Origin: Umezawaea beigongshangensis
GTDB taxonomy: Bacteria; Actinomycetota; Actinomycetes; Mycobacteriales; Pseudonocardiaceae
Assembly (NCBI RefSeq): GCF_016464305.1
Contig: NZ_JAEIOJ010000010.1
Coordinates: 124,001 to 188,000, forward strand
DNA: 64,000 bases
Direction of reading: 5' to 3'
Of the stretch, positions 26,263 through 34,950 are shown in pieces. The notes beneath the pieces are model-generated. The model saw only the letters and a list, made by a program, of their open reading frames with translations. It ran no database searches and had not been told where the DNA came from. The first letter of the stretch is position 1; the number at the start of each line of letters is the position of its first letter. The translations under genes and the position numbers were made by a program.

Positions 26263-26427
26263 ACCCCCAGTGCTCGTCAAGCTGAGTTCCGGTCCCCCCG
26301 GGCCGGAACACGACAAGCGTGTCAAACGCCGCTGTCGTTTCACTGACGCCGTGATGACACCGGTCCGGGTGACGCCAATAGGCTGGGTGGGACAGATCGG
26401 ACCTGGGGACACGTCGAGGGGACTGCG

Positions 26428-29400
26428 ATGGGGTCGCGACCGGTGTTCCGGTTGCTGGGACCGCTGGAGGTCCGGGTCTCCGACCACGTCGTGCCGGTGC
26501 GCGCGGGTCGGCACCGCGCGCTGCTGACCTCGCTCGCGCTGCGGCCGGGCGAGGTGGTCCCGGTCGAGGAGCTGGTGGAGCGCGTGTGGGGCGAGTCCCC
26601 GCCGGAGCGCACCAGGGGCTCGGTGCAGACCTACGTCATGCGGTTGCGGCAGCTCCTGGGCGACGCGTCGCTGATCCGGACGGCACCGCACGGGTACGTG
26701 CTGGACGTGGACCCGCACGCGGTCGACGTGAGCCTGTTCCTGGAGCACGCGCGGCGGGGGGACGAGCTGGTCGCCGCCGGTGAGGCGGTGGCCGCGCGCG
26801 GGGAGTTCGCAGCCGCCGTCGCGCTGTGGCGGGGCCCGGCGCTGTCGGACGTGCCGTCGGAGGTGCTGCACCGGGACGTGGTGCCGGGACTGGTGGAGCG
26901 GCTGCTGCGGGTGCACGAGGAGCGGCTGGACGTGGAGCTGGCCCTGGGCGGGCACGCCGAACAGGTGCCGGCACTGCTGGGGCTGACGAGGGACCACCCG
27001 CTGCGGGAGCGGTTCTGGGCCCAGCTGATGACGGCGCTGTACCGGTCCAGCAGGCAGGGCGAGGCGCTGGAGGTGTTCCGGCGCGCGACGCGGGTGCTGC
27101 GGGAGCAGCTGGGCGTGGAGCCGGGCGAGCCGCTGCGGCGGTTGCACCGGGCGATCCTGGTGGGGGCGCCGGAGCTGGCCGCGCCGGAACCGGCGCGCGC
27201 GGTCCCGGCGCGCGAGGAGGCGCCGGGCGGTGTGCTGCGGCTGCCGGCCGACGTGCCGCACTTCGTGGGCCGCGAGCGGGCGGTGGCGCGGGTGGTGGAG
27301 CTGATCGCGCCGCGCGAGACGGGCACGGCGGTGCCGGTGGTGACGCTGTCGGGTCCGCCGGGCATCGGGAAGACGGCCCTGGCGGTGCGGGTGGCGCACC
27401 TGCTGGCGTCGCGGTTCCCGGACGGGCAGCTGTACGTGGACCTGCGGGGCGACGCGCTGGGACCTCCGCTGGCGCCGGTGGACGTGCTGTCGCGGTTCCT
27501 GCGGGCGCTGGGCGTTCCCGCCGAGCGGATTCCGCTGGAGCAGGACGAGATGGAGTCGGTGCTGCGGTCGCTGCTGTCCGGCCGCCGGATGCTGCTGGTG
27601 CTGGACAACGCGGTGGCTCCGGACCAGGTGCGCCCGCTGCTGCCGGGTGATCCGGGCTGCCCGGTGATCGTGACGAGCCGCGAGGACCTGCGCGGGCTGA
27701 TCGCGACGAACGGCGCGCGCCCGGTGCCGCTGAGCGCGCTGGACCCGCGGGAGGCGCTGGAACTGCTGACGGCGCTGCTCGGGGAGGCGGCGGTGCGCGC
27801 CGAGCCGGTGGCGACGGCGGAGCTGGCGGTGCGCTGCGGTCACCGCCCGCTGGAGCTGAGCGTGGCGGCCGCGACGGTGCTCCGGCGCGGGGTGCCGATC
27901 GCGCGGCACGTGGCCGACCTGCGCGGCACGGACCCGCTGGTGCTCGCGCACGCCGCGCTGGGCCCGGCGGAGCAGCGGCTGCTGCGGCTGCTGTCGGTGG
28001 TGCCCGGCCCCGAGTTCACGGCGCACGCGGCGGCGAACGTGGCGGACGTCGACGTGGACGAGGCGGCGAAGCTGCTGGACGAGCTGGCGCGGGCGTGCCT
28101 GCTGCTGGAGTCCTCGCCGGGGCGCTACCGCTTCCACGACCGGCTGGCGGTGTTCGCGGCGCGGGAGTGCGCCGACCGCGAGACCCCGGCGGAGCGCGCG
28201 GAGGCGCGCTCGCGGCTGCTGGACTTCTCGGTGCGGGCGGTGGACCGGTGCGCGACCGTGCTGTACCCGGACCTGCCCCGGTTGCCCGTGACGGGCGAGA
28301 GCCGGGCGCGGTTGCCCGTGATCGACGGCCCGGCGGAGGCGATGCGCTGGCTGGACGCGGAGCTGGTGAACCTGACGGCGGCGATCCGGCACGCGGCGGA
28401 GCGCGGTCCGGCGGCGATGTCGTGGCGGCTGGCCGACGCGCTGCGCGGCTACCTGTGGATCGGCAAGCACGTGACGGAGTGGCTCGCGACGGCGCACCAC
28501 GGCCTGAACGCGGCCCACGAGGAGCGGCACCGCCCGGCCGAGGCGGCGATGCACCAGAACCTGGGCGCGCTGCACTGGCGGGTGGGCGACTTCCCCGCCG
28601 CCGTCGAGCACTACGACACGTCGGTGCGGATGCTGCGCGCGCTGGGCGACGCGAAGGCCGAGGCCGCGGCCCTGAACAGCCTGGGCCTGGTGAGCCTGGA
28701 GGCCGGTGACCTGCGGTCGGCGCGGGAGCACCTGCGCGCGAGCCTGGGCATCGCGCGGCGCAGCGGCGTGCTCGCGAACCTGGGGCTGCTCGCGGTGGAG
28801 TCGGGCGACCTGGCGGGGGCGGTGGAGCACCTGTCGGAGGCGCTGCGCCGCAGCGCGGCGGACGGCCCGCCCGCCGCGGAGACGGTCTGCCGGACGTTCC
28901 TGGCGGTGGCCCTGATGCTGCGGGGCGAGCCGGACGAGGCGTGGGCGCACCTGGAGCGGGCGCTGGCGATCGGCGGCGACCGGGGGCAGCGCGCGCGGGT
29001 GCTGGTGAGCATGGCGGCGGTGCGGCTGTCGACGGGGATGCCGGCGGCGGCGCTGGAACTGGCGCACCGGGCGCTGGGACGGGGGCGGGACGACGCCGAG
29101 CCCCAGATCGCGACGCGGGTGCTGATGACGCTCGCGGAGGCCAACCGCGGTCTGGGTGAGCTGGTGATGGCGGAGGAGCAGTGCCGACAGGCGCTGGACA
29201 CGGCCCGCCAGCTCGGTTACCTGGGCGCGGAGGTGCGGGCGACGGTGGAGCTGGCGGCGATCCGCAGGCTGCGCGGCTGTCCCGCCGAGGCGCTGTCCCT
29301 GTGCGACCAGGCGCTGGAGCCCGCGCTGCGGGTGGGGCTGCGCGTGGTGGAGGGCGTGGCCCGTTCAGAACGGGCGGCGGCGCTGCTGGCGCTGGGAGAC

Positions 29401-29565
29401 CGGCCCGCCGCGACGGCGGAGGCCGAGCGGGCCCTGGCCGTGCAGCGGAGCACCGGCCACCGCCCCGGCGAGGAGAAGACCCGTCACCTGCTGGCCCAGC
29501 TGGCACACGACCGCGAGTCTCCCGTTCGAGCGCCGCGAGTCGACCGCTCGGGCACCGCGAGTTGA
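26428..29565 (+). CDS. AfsR/SARP-family regulator: BTAD, NB-ARC and TPR domains
   Basis: A 1045-residue transcriptional regulator. Residues 1-95 are an OmpR-type winged helix (FRLLGPLEVRVSDHVV...LVERVWGESPPERTRGSVQTYVMRLR). A bacterial transcriptional activator domain follows at ~97-245 and an NB-ARC ATPase at ~270-560. The P-loop is SGPPGIGKTALAVR (~307) and Walker B is MLLVLDNAVAPDQ. Residues ~640-1035 are TPR-like helical repeats. This is the AfsR/RedD class, usually controlling secondary metabolism or differentiation. No biosynthetic cluster is adjacent, so the target is unknown. It is absent from the equivalent place in M. tuberculosis and is bracketed by inverted 22-bp repeat arrays. 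Its last ~19 codons lie inside the right array. Confidence 0.92.
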   Translation: MGSRPVFRLLGPLEVRVSDHVVPVRAGRHRALLTSLALRPGEVVPVEELVERVWGESPPERTRGSVQTYVMRLRQLLGDASLIRTAPHGYVLDVDPHAVDVSLFLEHARRGDELVAAGEAVAARGEFAAAVALWRGPALSDVPSEVLHRDVVPGLVERLLRVHEERLDVELALGGHAEQVPALLGLTRDHPLRERFWAQLMTALYRSSRQGEALEVFRRATRVLREQLGVEPGEPLRRLHRAILVGAPELAAPEPARAVPAREEAPGGVLRLPADVPHFVGRERAVARVVELIAPRETGTAVPVVTLSGPPGIGKTALAVRVAHLLASRFPDGQLYVDLRGDALGPPLAPVDVLSRFLRALGVPAERIPLEQDEMESVLRSLLSGRRMLLVLDNAVAPDQVRPLLPGDPGCPVIVTSREDLRGLIATNGARPVPLSALDPREALELLTALLGEAAVRAEPVATAELAVRCGHRPLELSVAAATVLRRGVPIARHVADLRGTDPLVLAHAALGPAEQRLLRLLSVVPGPEFTAHAAANVADVDVDEAAKLLDELARACLLLESSPGRYRFHDRLAVFAARECADRETPAERAEARSRLLDFSVRAVDRCATVLYPDLPRLPVTGESRARLPVIDGPAEAMRWLDAELVNLTAAIRHAAERGPAAMSWRLADALRGYLWIGKHVTEWLATAHHGLNAAHEERHRPAEAAMHQNLGALHWRVGDFPAAVEHYDTSVRMLRALGDAKAEAAALNSLGLVSLEAGDLRSAREHLRASLGIARRSGVLANLGLLAVESGDLAGAVEHLSEALRRSAADGPPAAETVCRTFLAVALMLRGEPDEAWAHLERALAIGGDRGQRARVLVSMAAVRLSTGMPAAALELAHRALGRGRDDAEPQIATRVLMTLAEANRGLGELVMAEEQCRQALDTARQLGYLGAEVRATVELAAIRRLRGCPAEALSLCDQALEPALRVGLRVVEGVARSERAAALLALGDRPAATAEAERALAVQRSTGHRPGEEKTRHLLAQLAHDRESPVRAPRVDRSGTAS

Positions 29566-29595
29566 CCGCTCGGGCACCGCGGGCCGAGCGCTCAC
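29508..29595. repeat. Four tandem 22-bp repeats spanning two convergent stop codons
   Basis: Units 29508-29529, 29530-29551, 29552-29573 and 29574-29595, the reverse complement of the left array (GCACCGCGAGT then a YGACCGCTCGG-like half). The TGA of the SARP gene (29563-29565) lies in unit 3 and that of pimB' (29592-29594, minus strand) in unit 4. The array therefore codes the C-terminus of one gene and the last codon of the other. Confidence 0.85.
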
Positions 29596-30743
29596 CCCGC
29601 CGGTCGCGAGCCGTCGATCAGGGTGGCCAGGCGGGTGGCCAGGTCCTCCCAGCGCCAGTGCTCGGAGACCCACTCCCGGCCGGCGCGGCCCATCTTCGCC
29701 GCCGTCTCCGGGTCGGCCAGCAGGCCGCCGACCGCTTCGGCGACCTCGGCCGCTGACTCGCCGTCGACCACGGTGCCCGTCACGCCGTCGCGCACCGTCT
29801 CCGGCGCTCCGCCGGAGCGCCCGGCCACGACGGGCAGGCCGGTGGCCGACGCCTCCAGGTACACGATGCCCAGGCCCTCGACGTCGAGGCCGCGTCCCCT
29901 GGTGCGGCAGGGCATGGCGAACACGTCACCGGCGCTGTGGTGCGCGGGCAGCTCGGACCACGGCACCGAGCCGGTGAACACGACGTGCTCCGCGACGTCC
30001 GCCTGCCGCGCGAGCGACTCCAGCGTGGCGCGGTGGGGCCCGCCGCCGACGACGAGCAGGGCCGCGCCCGGCACCCGGCGGCGGATCTCGGGCAGCGCGC
30101 GCACCAGCACGTCCTGTCCCTTGCGCGGCACCAGTCGCGACACGCACACCACCACCGGACGGTCGCCGAGACCGTGGCGGCGGCGGATCTCCGCGCGACC
30201 GGCCGGGTCGGGGGCGAACACGTCGGTGTCCACACCGGACGGCAGGTGCTCCAGCGCCGCCGCCGGGCCGAACGCGGCGGCGAAGCGGGAGCGGGTGTAG
30301 CGGCTGACGAACGTGACGGCGTCGGTCGTGGAACCGATGCGGCGCAACGCCTGCCGCGCGCCGGGCAGCATGGACCAGCCGACCTCGTGGCCGTGCGTGC
30401 TGGCGACGGCGCGCTCGATCCCGGCCCGGCGCAGCGCCGGGGTGAGCAGCGCGAGCGGCGCGGCGGCGCCGAACCACACGGCCTCGCACCCCTCGGCGCG
30501 GGCGATGTCGGTGGCGCGGCGCAGCACGTCGGGCACGGGCAGCATCAGCGTGCCGGGGTGGCGCACGACGGGGAACGGCTGCGCGGCGTCGAACTCCGGG
30601 TGCGACCCCGAGGACGCGGTCCACGACGGCGCGTACACGACGAGGTCGTCGGCGGGCAGCCGGGTGGCCAGGGCGTGCAGGTAGGACTGGATGCCGCCGG
30701 GGCGAGGGGGGAAGTCGTTGGTCAGCAGCAGGGTCCGGCGCAC
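29592..30743 (-). CDS. pimB: GT4 alpha-mannosyltransferase PimB'
   Basis: A 383-residue GT-B glycosyltransferase that adds the second mannose to phosphatidylinositol monomannoside from GDP-mannose at the inner face of the membrane. The opening LLLTNDFPPRPGGIQSYLHALA is typical of PimB'. Acceptor-side motifs are ASTHGHEVGWS and FVSRYTRSRFA. The nucleotide-sugar EX7E motif is EGLGIVYLEASATGLPVV. It matches Rv2188c. With mptA it indicates PIM/lipomannan synthesis. GTG 30743 starts at MRRTLLLTNDFPPRP. Its last codon lies in the 22-bp repeat array. Confidence 0.92.
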   Translation of the reverse strand: MRRTLLLTNDFPPRPGGIQSYLHALATRLPADDLVVYAPSWTASSGSHPEFDAAQPFPVVRHPGTLMLPVPDVLRRATDIARAEGCEAVWFGAAAPLALLTPALRRAGIERAVASTHGHEVGWSMLPGARQALRRIGSTTDAVTFVSRYTRSRFAAAFGPAAALEHLPSGVDTDVFAPDPAGRAEIRRRHGLGDRPVVVCVSRLVPRKGQDVLVRALPEIRRRVPGAALLVVGGGPHRATLESLARQADVAEHVVFTGSVPWSELPAHHSAGDVFAMPCRTRGRGLDVEGLGIVYLEASATGLPVVAGRSGGAPETVRDGVTGTVVDGESAAEVAEAVGGLLADPETAAKMGRAGREWVSEHWRWEDLATRLATLIDGSRPAG

Positions 30744-30752
30744 GGGGCAACG

Positions 30753-32036
30753 TTAGCCGAGCCGGGCGGTCACGAACTCCCGCCACCCCGCGGTGAGCGC
30801 GGCCAGGTCGAGGCCGGTCTCCTCGCGCAGCACGGTCTCCACGGCGCTCGCGCTGGACTCCGGGACCACGGCCAGCCGCCGGTACAGGGCGACCAGGCCG
30901 GGCTCGCCGAGCCGTTCGGCGAGGTGGTCGCACAGCGTCCACGCCTCCTGGTAGGCGAGGTCCATCGTCCGGGCGGAGCGGAAGTCGGCGCGCTCGGGGA
31001 TCGTGAGGACACCGCCGGAGCGGACCAGTTCCGCCAGGTCGGGCGCGGCGTGCGCGAGCGGCACGTCGCCGCCGCGGTAGCCGACGTGGTCGGCGAACCC
31101 CTCCAGCAGCCACAGGGGCGCGCCGTCGGTCGTGGCGGCGCGGGCGGCGACGTGGGTGATCTCGTGCCGCAGCACGACCCGCAGCGACTCCTGGGACAGG
31201 GACGGGGCGACCGCCGGGTTGAGCACGACCCGCTGGCCCCGCGCGGCGCCGTTGTCGACCCGGTCGGCGACCGCGACGGCCGCGGCGGAGCCGACCGCGA
31301 ACCCCGGTCCGACGAGCGTCTGCATCTCGTCCACCCCGGACGGGACGACGACGGCGACCCGGCCCGCCCAGCCGGTGCCCCACACCTCGGTGACCGCGGC
31401 GACGGCCGGGCCGAGTTCGGCGAGCACGCGGGCGGCGAGCGCCTCGCCGCCGCGACGACCGAGCACGAGTCCCACCGCCGAGGACAGCGTCAGGCACGGC
31501 CCGAAGTCCCACGGCCCGCGCCACGTGCGCAGGCCCTGCCGCTCCAGCGCGGTGTCCGACGCGAGGTACCAGCGGTCGCCGTGCCGGGCGAACAGGTACG
31601 CCAGCGGACGGGAGGTCGGGGCGAGGTCGGCCCCGCGCAGCGCGTACTCCAGGGTCACCGGCGGCGCCCACAGCTCGTCGGCGGTGTGCAGCCCGGTCAC
31701 GTCGGCGGATCGCGCGTCCAGCCGGTACGACCAGTGCTCCAGCGGCACCCCGGCGAGGTTGCCGAACAGGGCGCGCTGGGCGTCGCGGAACACCTCGTCG
31801 GCGGAGGGGTCGACCGTGGCGAGGAACGCGGTCTCGTCGCGGTGCAGGAGCGCTCGCGCGCGGGTGTCGAGGAGGTCGGCCACGGCGGAGCGGCGCGCGT
31901 CCAGCTCCACCGTCTGCGCCGAACCGGTCGCCGGGACGCCGGTGGAGGGCGGGAACACGGCGACCGCGAGCCCGACGAGCAGGGTCGCGGCGACGACCGC
32001 GGCCAGCGGGGCCCGGTGCCGAGCCGCTCCGATCAC
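30753..32036 (-). CDS. Exported gluzincin-like (peptidase MA-type) protein
   Basis: A 427-residue protein with a hydrophobic N-terminal segment (APLAAVVAATLLVGLAVAVF), either a signal peptide or anchor. A central domain resembles a nuclear-transport-factor-2 or lipoprotein-like fold. A zinc motif follows: VLRHEITHVAARA (~res 286-298) and WLLEGFADHVGYRGG (~308). HEITH plus the downstream Glu is the gluzincin pattern, seen in basic secretory protein/peptidase MA families. It probably acts outside the membrane. The substrate is unknown. It follows the NlpC/P60 gene on the same strand and ends nine bases before pimB', so it is likely co-transcribed with pimB'. Confidence 0.8.
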   Translation of the reverse strand: MIGAARHRAPLAAVVAATLLVGLAVAVFPPSTGVPATGSAQTVELDARRSAVADLLDTRARALLHRDETAFLATVDPSADEVFRDAQRALFGNLAGVPLEHWSYRLDARSADVTGLHTADELWAPPVTLEYALRGADLAPTSRPLAYLFARHGDRWYLASDTALERQGLRTWRGPWDFGPCLTLSSAVGLVLGRRGGEALAARVLAELGPAVAAVTEVWGTGWAGRVAVVVPSGVDEMQTLVGPGFAVGSAAAVAVADRVDNGAARGQRVVLNPAVAPSLSQESLRVVLRHEITHVAARAATTDGAPLWLLEGFADHVGYRGGDVPLAHAAPDLAELVRSGGVLTIPERADFRSARTMDLAYQEAWTLCDHLAERLGEPGLVALYRRLAVVPESSASAVETVLREETGLDLAALTAGWREFVTARLG

Positions 32037-32109
32037 ACCCCCGATGCTAGGGGAGAGCGACGGGCGGACCCCGCGCAGGTGCGCGGAGCCCGCCCGTGGT
32101 GCGGAGGTC

Positions 32110-33144
32110 TCAGCCCGCGATGCGGCGCATCGCGTAGATCGAACCCGGGTCGTTCAGCCCGACGACCTTGACCGGAACGCCCTCCGTCGCGGCGTGCACG
32201 ACCTGGGAGTTGTTCACGGCCATCCCGACGTGGTTGCCGCCGTTGTAGATGATCAGGTCACCCGCCTGGACCTCGGCGCGGGACACGGCGCGACCGGCGC
32301 CGGCCTGGGCGTTGCTGGTGCGCGGGATGCTGACACCCGCGTTGGCGTACGCCTTCATCATCAGGCCGGAGCAGTCCCAGCCGTCCGGTCCGGTGCCGCC
32401 CCACACGTAGGGCTCGCCGCGCTGGGCCAGCGCGAAGTTCAGCGCGGTACCCGCGGCGCTGGCCGGCACGGCGAAGTCCGACATGTCGCCGCTGCTGGTC
32501 ACGGTCTTGCGCTCGGGCGCCGACAGGGCGTCGAGCTGAGACTTGACCTCGCGCTTCTGCTTCTCCAGCTCGTCGCGGTTCTTCCGCAGCTCGTCGGCCA
32601 CCTTCGCGGCCTCGTCCGTCGCGGTCTGCGCGCGGCTCTGGGCCTCCGCGGCCTTCGAGCGCGCGTCGTCGGCCTTCGCCACGGCTCCGGAGAGCCGGTC
32701 GAGGGCCTCGTTGTTGTCGGCGGCGAGCACGCCCAGCGCCGACATGCGGTTGAGGAAGTCCTGCTGCGAGTCGCTCACGAGCAGTGCGGACAGCTGGTTG
32801 AACCGCGCACCCTCGAAGGACGCCTCGGTCAGCTGGTCGACCTGGACCCGGAACTGCTCCTCGTCGGCCTTCGCCTGGTTCTCGACCTCGGTGGCCGCGG
32901 CGACGTCGGCGTTCGCCTTCTCGAGTTCGCCCTTGCGCGCGTTGAGCGCCTCCTCCGCCTGGAGGACCTGCTCGTTGAGCGCGGTGGCCTTCTCGGAGAC
33001 CTCGTTGAACTTCTTCAGCGCATCGGACGCGTTGGTCGCCGGTTGAGCACTCGCCGCCACCGGCGACATGCTGACCGCTGCTGCTGCCACCGCGGTGGCA
33101 GCGAGCGCCCCGCGCATTCCGCGCTTGAGTCGTTGCGACGCCAC
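32110..33144 (-). CDS. Secreted NlpC/P60 peptidoglycan hydrolase with coiled-coil domain (Rv2190c-like)
   Basis: A 344-residue secreted endopeptidase. A signal peptide (MRGALAATAVAAAAVSMSPVAASA) leads to a long coiled coil (res ~40-210, heptad-like KKFNEVSEKATALNEQVLQAEE onward). The catalytic NlpC/P60 domain (~225-344) has the Cys in GWDCSGLMMKAYANAG (~257) and the His in GGNHVGMAVN (~305). It cleaves stem peptides in peptidoglycan; in such proteins the coiled coil holds the domain inactive until an activator binds. GTG 33144 has GAAGGAGA upstream. It matches Rv2190c. A long upstream region (33145-33462) probably carries its regulation. Confidence 0.92.
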   Translation of the reverse strand: MASQRLKRGMRGALAATAVAAAAVSMSPVAASAQPATNASDALKKFNEVSEKATALNEQVLQAEEALNARKGELEKANADVAAATEVENQAKADEEQFRVQVDQLTEASFEGARFNQLSALLVSDSQQDFLNRMSALGVLAADNNEALDRLSGAVAKADDARSKAAEAQSRAQTATDEAAKVADELRKNRDELEKQKREVKSQLDALSAPERKTVTSSGDMSDFAVPASAAGTALNFALAQRGEPYVWGGTGPDGWDCSGLMMKAYANAGVSIPRTSNAQAGAGRAVSRAEVQAGDLIIYNGGNHVGMAVNNSQVVHAATEGVPVKVVGLNDPGSIYAMRRIAG

Positions 33145-33462
33145 AGTCGCGCGTGTCTCCTTCGGTCTGGACCGCCTACCGGACGAACGGGAACGACGCA
33201 CAGCCGCTCAGCGCGTTCGCACTCGATCCGAGTCGTCTCCGGTCCGGCTCCCCGACAGGCCGATTCCGGCGGTGACCCCGTGTCGTCGTCCGGGGTGAAC
33301 GACTGCCCGCCACGAGTCGCGGTCACATTACGAAACGTGAGCCGGTACGTCCACCACCGAGTCGACGAAACGCACAGGAGCACCGGAACGGGCTCGTTCG
33401 GCGTAGCCGTGACCTCGTGAAGTGACCAGCGGTACTGTTAAAAAAATCTTTCGTCTTCTCGC
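33145..33462. other. Intergenic region upstream of the NlpC/P60 gene
   Basis: A 318-base gap with no gene. It holds a TAATGT box on the minus strand inside the stretch GTTTCGTAATGTGACCG (around 33320-33337), a candidate promoter or operator. At its right end is a run of seven A (33440-33446), a U-tract after the NYN gene on the minus strand. I looked for the conserved core of the c-di-AMP (ydaO) riboswitch, common before actinobacterial NlpC/P60 genes, and did not find it. Confidence 0.5.
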
Positions 33463-33465
33463 TCA
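33438..33465 (-). terminator. T-rich terminator after the NYN gene
   Basis: On the minus strand, right after the TGA, an imperfect GCTC/GAGC stem is followed by GATTTTTTTAAC. Seven consecutive T are exceptional in this GC-rich sequence. The hairpin is weak. Confidence 0.4.
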
Positions 33466-34866
33466 CACACGTCCGAGCCGGGCGAGCAGAACCGCCGAGG
33501 GCACCGGGTGGGCGCCGCGCCGGCGCACCGAGTCGGCGACCGCGCGGTCCGAGGTGACGACCACCACCGGGCGTCCCTCCGGCTCGGCCGTGACCAGCGC
33601 GCGGATGACGTCGTCGGCGAGCACGCCGGGATCGCTGAACAGCACCCGCACCCCGCGCGGCGACGCGGCGGGCACGGCCACGACACCGGCGCCGTCGAAC
33701 ACCAGCGTCACCTCCGCGCGGGTCCGCGCGCTCAGCACCGCGAGCTGGTGCACGAGCCGGTCCCGCTGGTCGGACAGCGACAGCTCCGGGTAGCCGGTCT
33801 TGGTGACGTTGTAGCCGTCGACCACCAGGTGCACGGCGGGCAGGGCGAGCAACCGGTCCAGCGCGGCCGGGTCCTCGACCCGCCCCACCGCGCTCTGCGC
33901 CGCGCTGGCGCCCCGCACCAGGTCGGCGGGACGCGGTCCCGACCCGCCCCCCAGCGCGAGTTCGCGCCGCAGCCCGGTGACCGCGCCGTCGAGGGTGTCC
34001 ACGAGCAGCGCCAGGCGCACCTCGTCGGCCTGCCGGGCCTCGCGGGCGGACTGCCGCGCCACCTCGGCGTCGGCCTCGGCCCTCGCCGTCCTCGCCCGCT
34101 CGAACTCCGCCCGCTCGCGCTCGCGGTCCCGCTCGCCGGTCAGCTGCTCGATCTCCCTCGACGCCTCGGCACGCACCCGGTCCACCTCCACCGAGGCCGA
34201 CTGCGCGCGGTCCTTCGCCTCGCGGAGCTTCACGCCCTGCTCTCGCAGCCGCTTGCGCAGGCGTTCCAGCTCGACCTCCGCCTCCTCGCGCACCCGCTCC
34301 GCGATCCCGGTGGACGTCGCGCGGTCGGCGCGCAGCTGCGCCAGCTCGGCCTCCAGCCGCTCCGCCCTGGTGACCGCGGCGTCGCGCTCGGAGCGCAGCG
34401 CGGCGTCACCGGCACGCCGGGCCACCAGCTCGACGTGCTGCGCCGCCGCCTCGTCGCCGAGCAGGATCGCCGCCGCGGCCGCGGTCACCGGGTCCGGCGC
34501 GTCCGGCTCCAGCGCGGTGGCACGGTTCTCGCGCAGCCACTCCACGACGGCCGTGCGGAAGTTCTGCGAGTTCTTCAGACCCGCCACGAGCGCGGGCGCA
34601 CCGAGCCTGGCCCGCTTCGACGGGGCGAACCGCGCCACCGGGCGCAGCTGCTGCGGCACGTCGACCTTCGCCATGCCGCCGAGCGCGTCGGCCGCCAGCT
34701 CCGCGAGCCTCGCCCGCAGCACGTCCGGCAGCGCCACCCAGTCCACAGTGGATTCACCCGGTCCGGCCGTCCCCGGCGCGGTGCCGTCCGCCGTGTCGTC
34801 CCGGTCGGACGAGACGGCGTCGGCGTCCGGGAGCTCCGGAGCGCGCGCTGGTGTCGGGTCGTGCAC
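33463..34866 (-). CDS. NYN-domain (YacP-like) putative RNase with coiled-coil
   Basis: A 467-residue protein. Residues ~40-145 hold a helical N-terminal domain (RARLAELAADALGGM...FRTAVVEWLRENR). Residues ~165-275 are a long Arg/Glu-rich coiled coil. Residues ~330-467 form a NYN/PIN-like nuclease fold opening VHLVVDGYNVTKTGYPELSLSDQRDRLV and continuing TLVFDGAGV and VVVVTSDRAVADSVRRRGA, with Asp residues for a metal site. The family resembles YacP (Rae1-like) ribonucleases. This N-terminal extension is common in actinobacteria. It is divergent from the DEDD exonuclease gene 84 bases away, so both may act on nucleic acid. Confidence 0.85.
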   Translation of the reverse strand: MHDPTPARAPELPDADAVSSDRDDTADGTAPGTAGPGESTVDWVALPDVLRARLAELAADALGGMAKVDVPQQLRPVARFAPSKRARLGAPALVAGLKNSQNFRTAVVEWLRENRATALEPDAPDPVTAAAAAILLGDEAAAQHVELVARRAGDAALRSERDAAVTRAERLEAELAQLRADRATSTGIAERVREEAEVELERLRKRLREQGVKLREAKDRAQSASVEVDRVRAEASREIEQLTGERDRERERAEFERARTARAEADAEVARQSAREARQADEVRLALLVDTLDGAVTGLRRELALGGGSGPRPADLVRGASAAQSAVGRVEDPAALDRLLALPAVHLVVDGYNVTKTGYPELSLSDQRDRLVHQLAVLSARTRAEVTLVFDGAGVVAVPAASPRGVRVLFSDPGVLADDVIRALVTAEPEGRPVVVVTSDRAVADSVRRRGAHPVPSAVLLARLGRV

Positions 34867-34950
34867 CGGTACAGGCTACGGCTCGGTAGGGGCGCTCACA
34901 GCGCACGGGCCTCGGAGAACTGTCGGTGGCCGCGGTTAGCGTCTCCCCCG

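Larger units (their letters stand above)
26013..26427. other. Intergenic region with 22-bp repeats and a long hairpin
   Basis: This 415-base gap between fadD15 and the SARP regulator holds no gene. It contains decayed repeat-like sequence (about 26092-26138), three clear 22-bp tandem units (26139-26204), a 19-bp-stem terminator (26222-26262) and the promoter region of the regulator. A GAGGGGA ribosome site lies 6 bases before ATG 26428. Confidence 0.7.

Noticed and set aside
26428-29565. Secondary-metabolite cluster next to the SARP regulator
   Set aside because: Neighbours on both sides are core genes (fadD15, pimB'); no PKS, NRPS, terpene synthase or resistance gene is adjacent.
26139-29595. 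Insertion sequence or transposon carrying the SARP gene
   Set aside because: The flanking repeats are inverted, but there is no transposase or target duplication visible, so I report a repeat-flanked cassette and not an IS.
33145-33462. c-di-AMP (ydaO-type) riboswitch before the NlpC/P60 gene
   Set aside because: Only a GGTAGGCGG-like piece near the start was seen; the conserved multi-helix core could not be found by eye on the minus strand. A covariance-model search would settle it.
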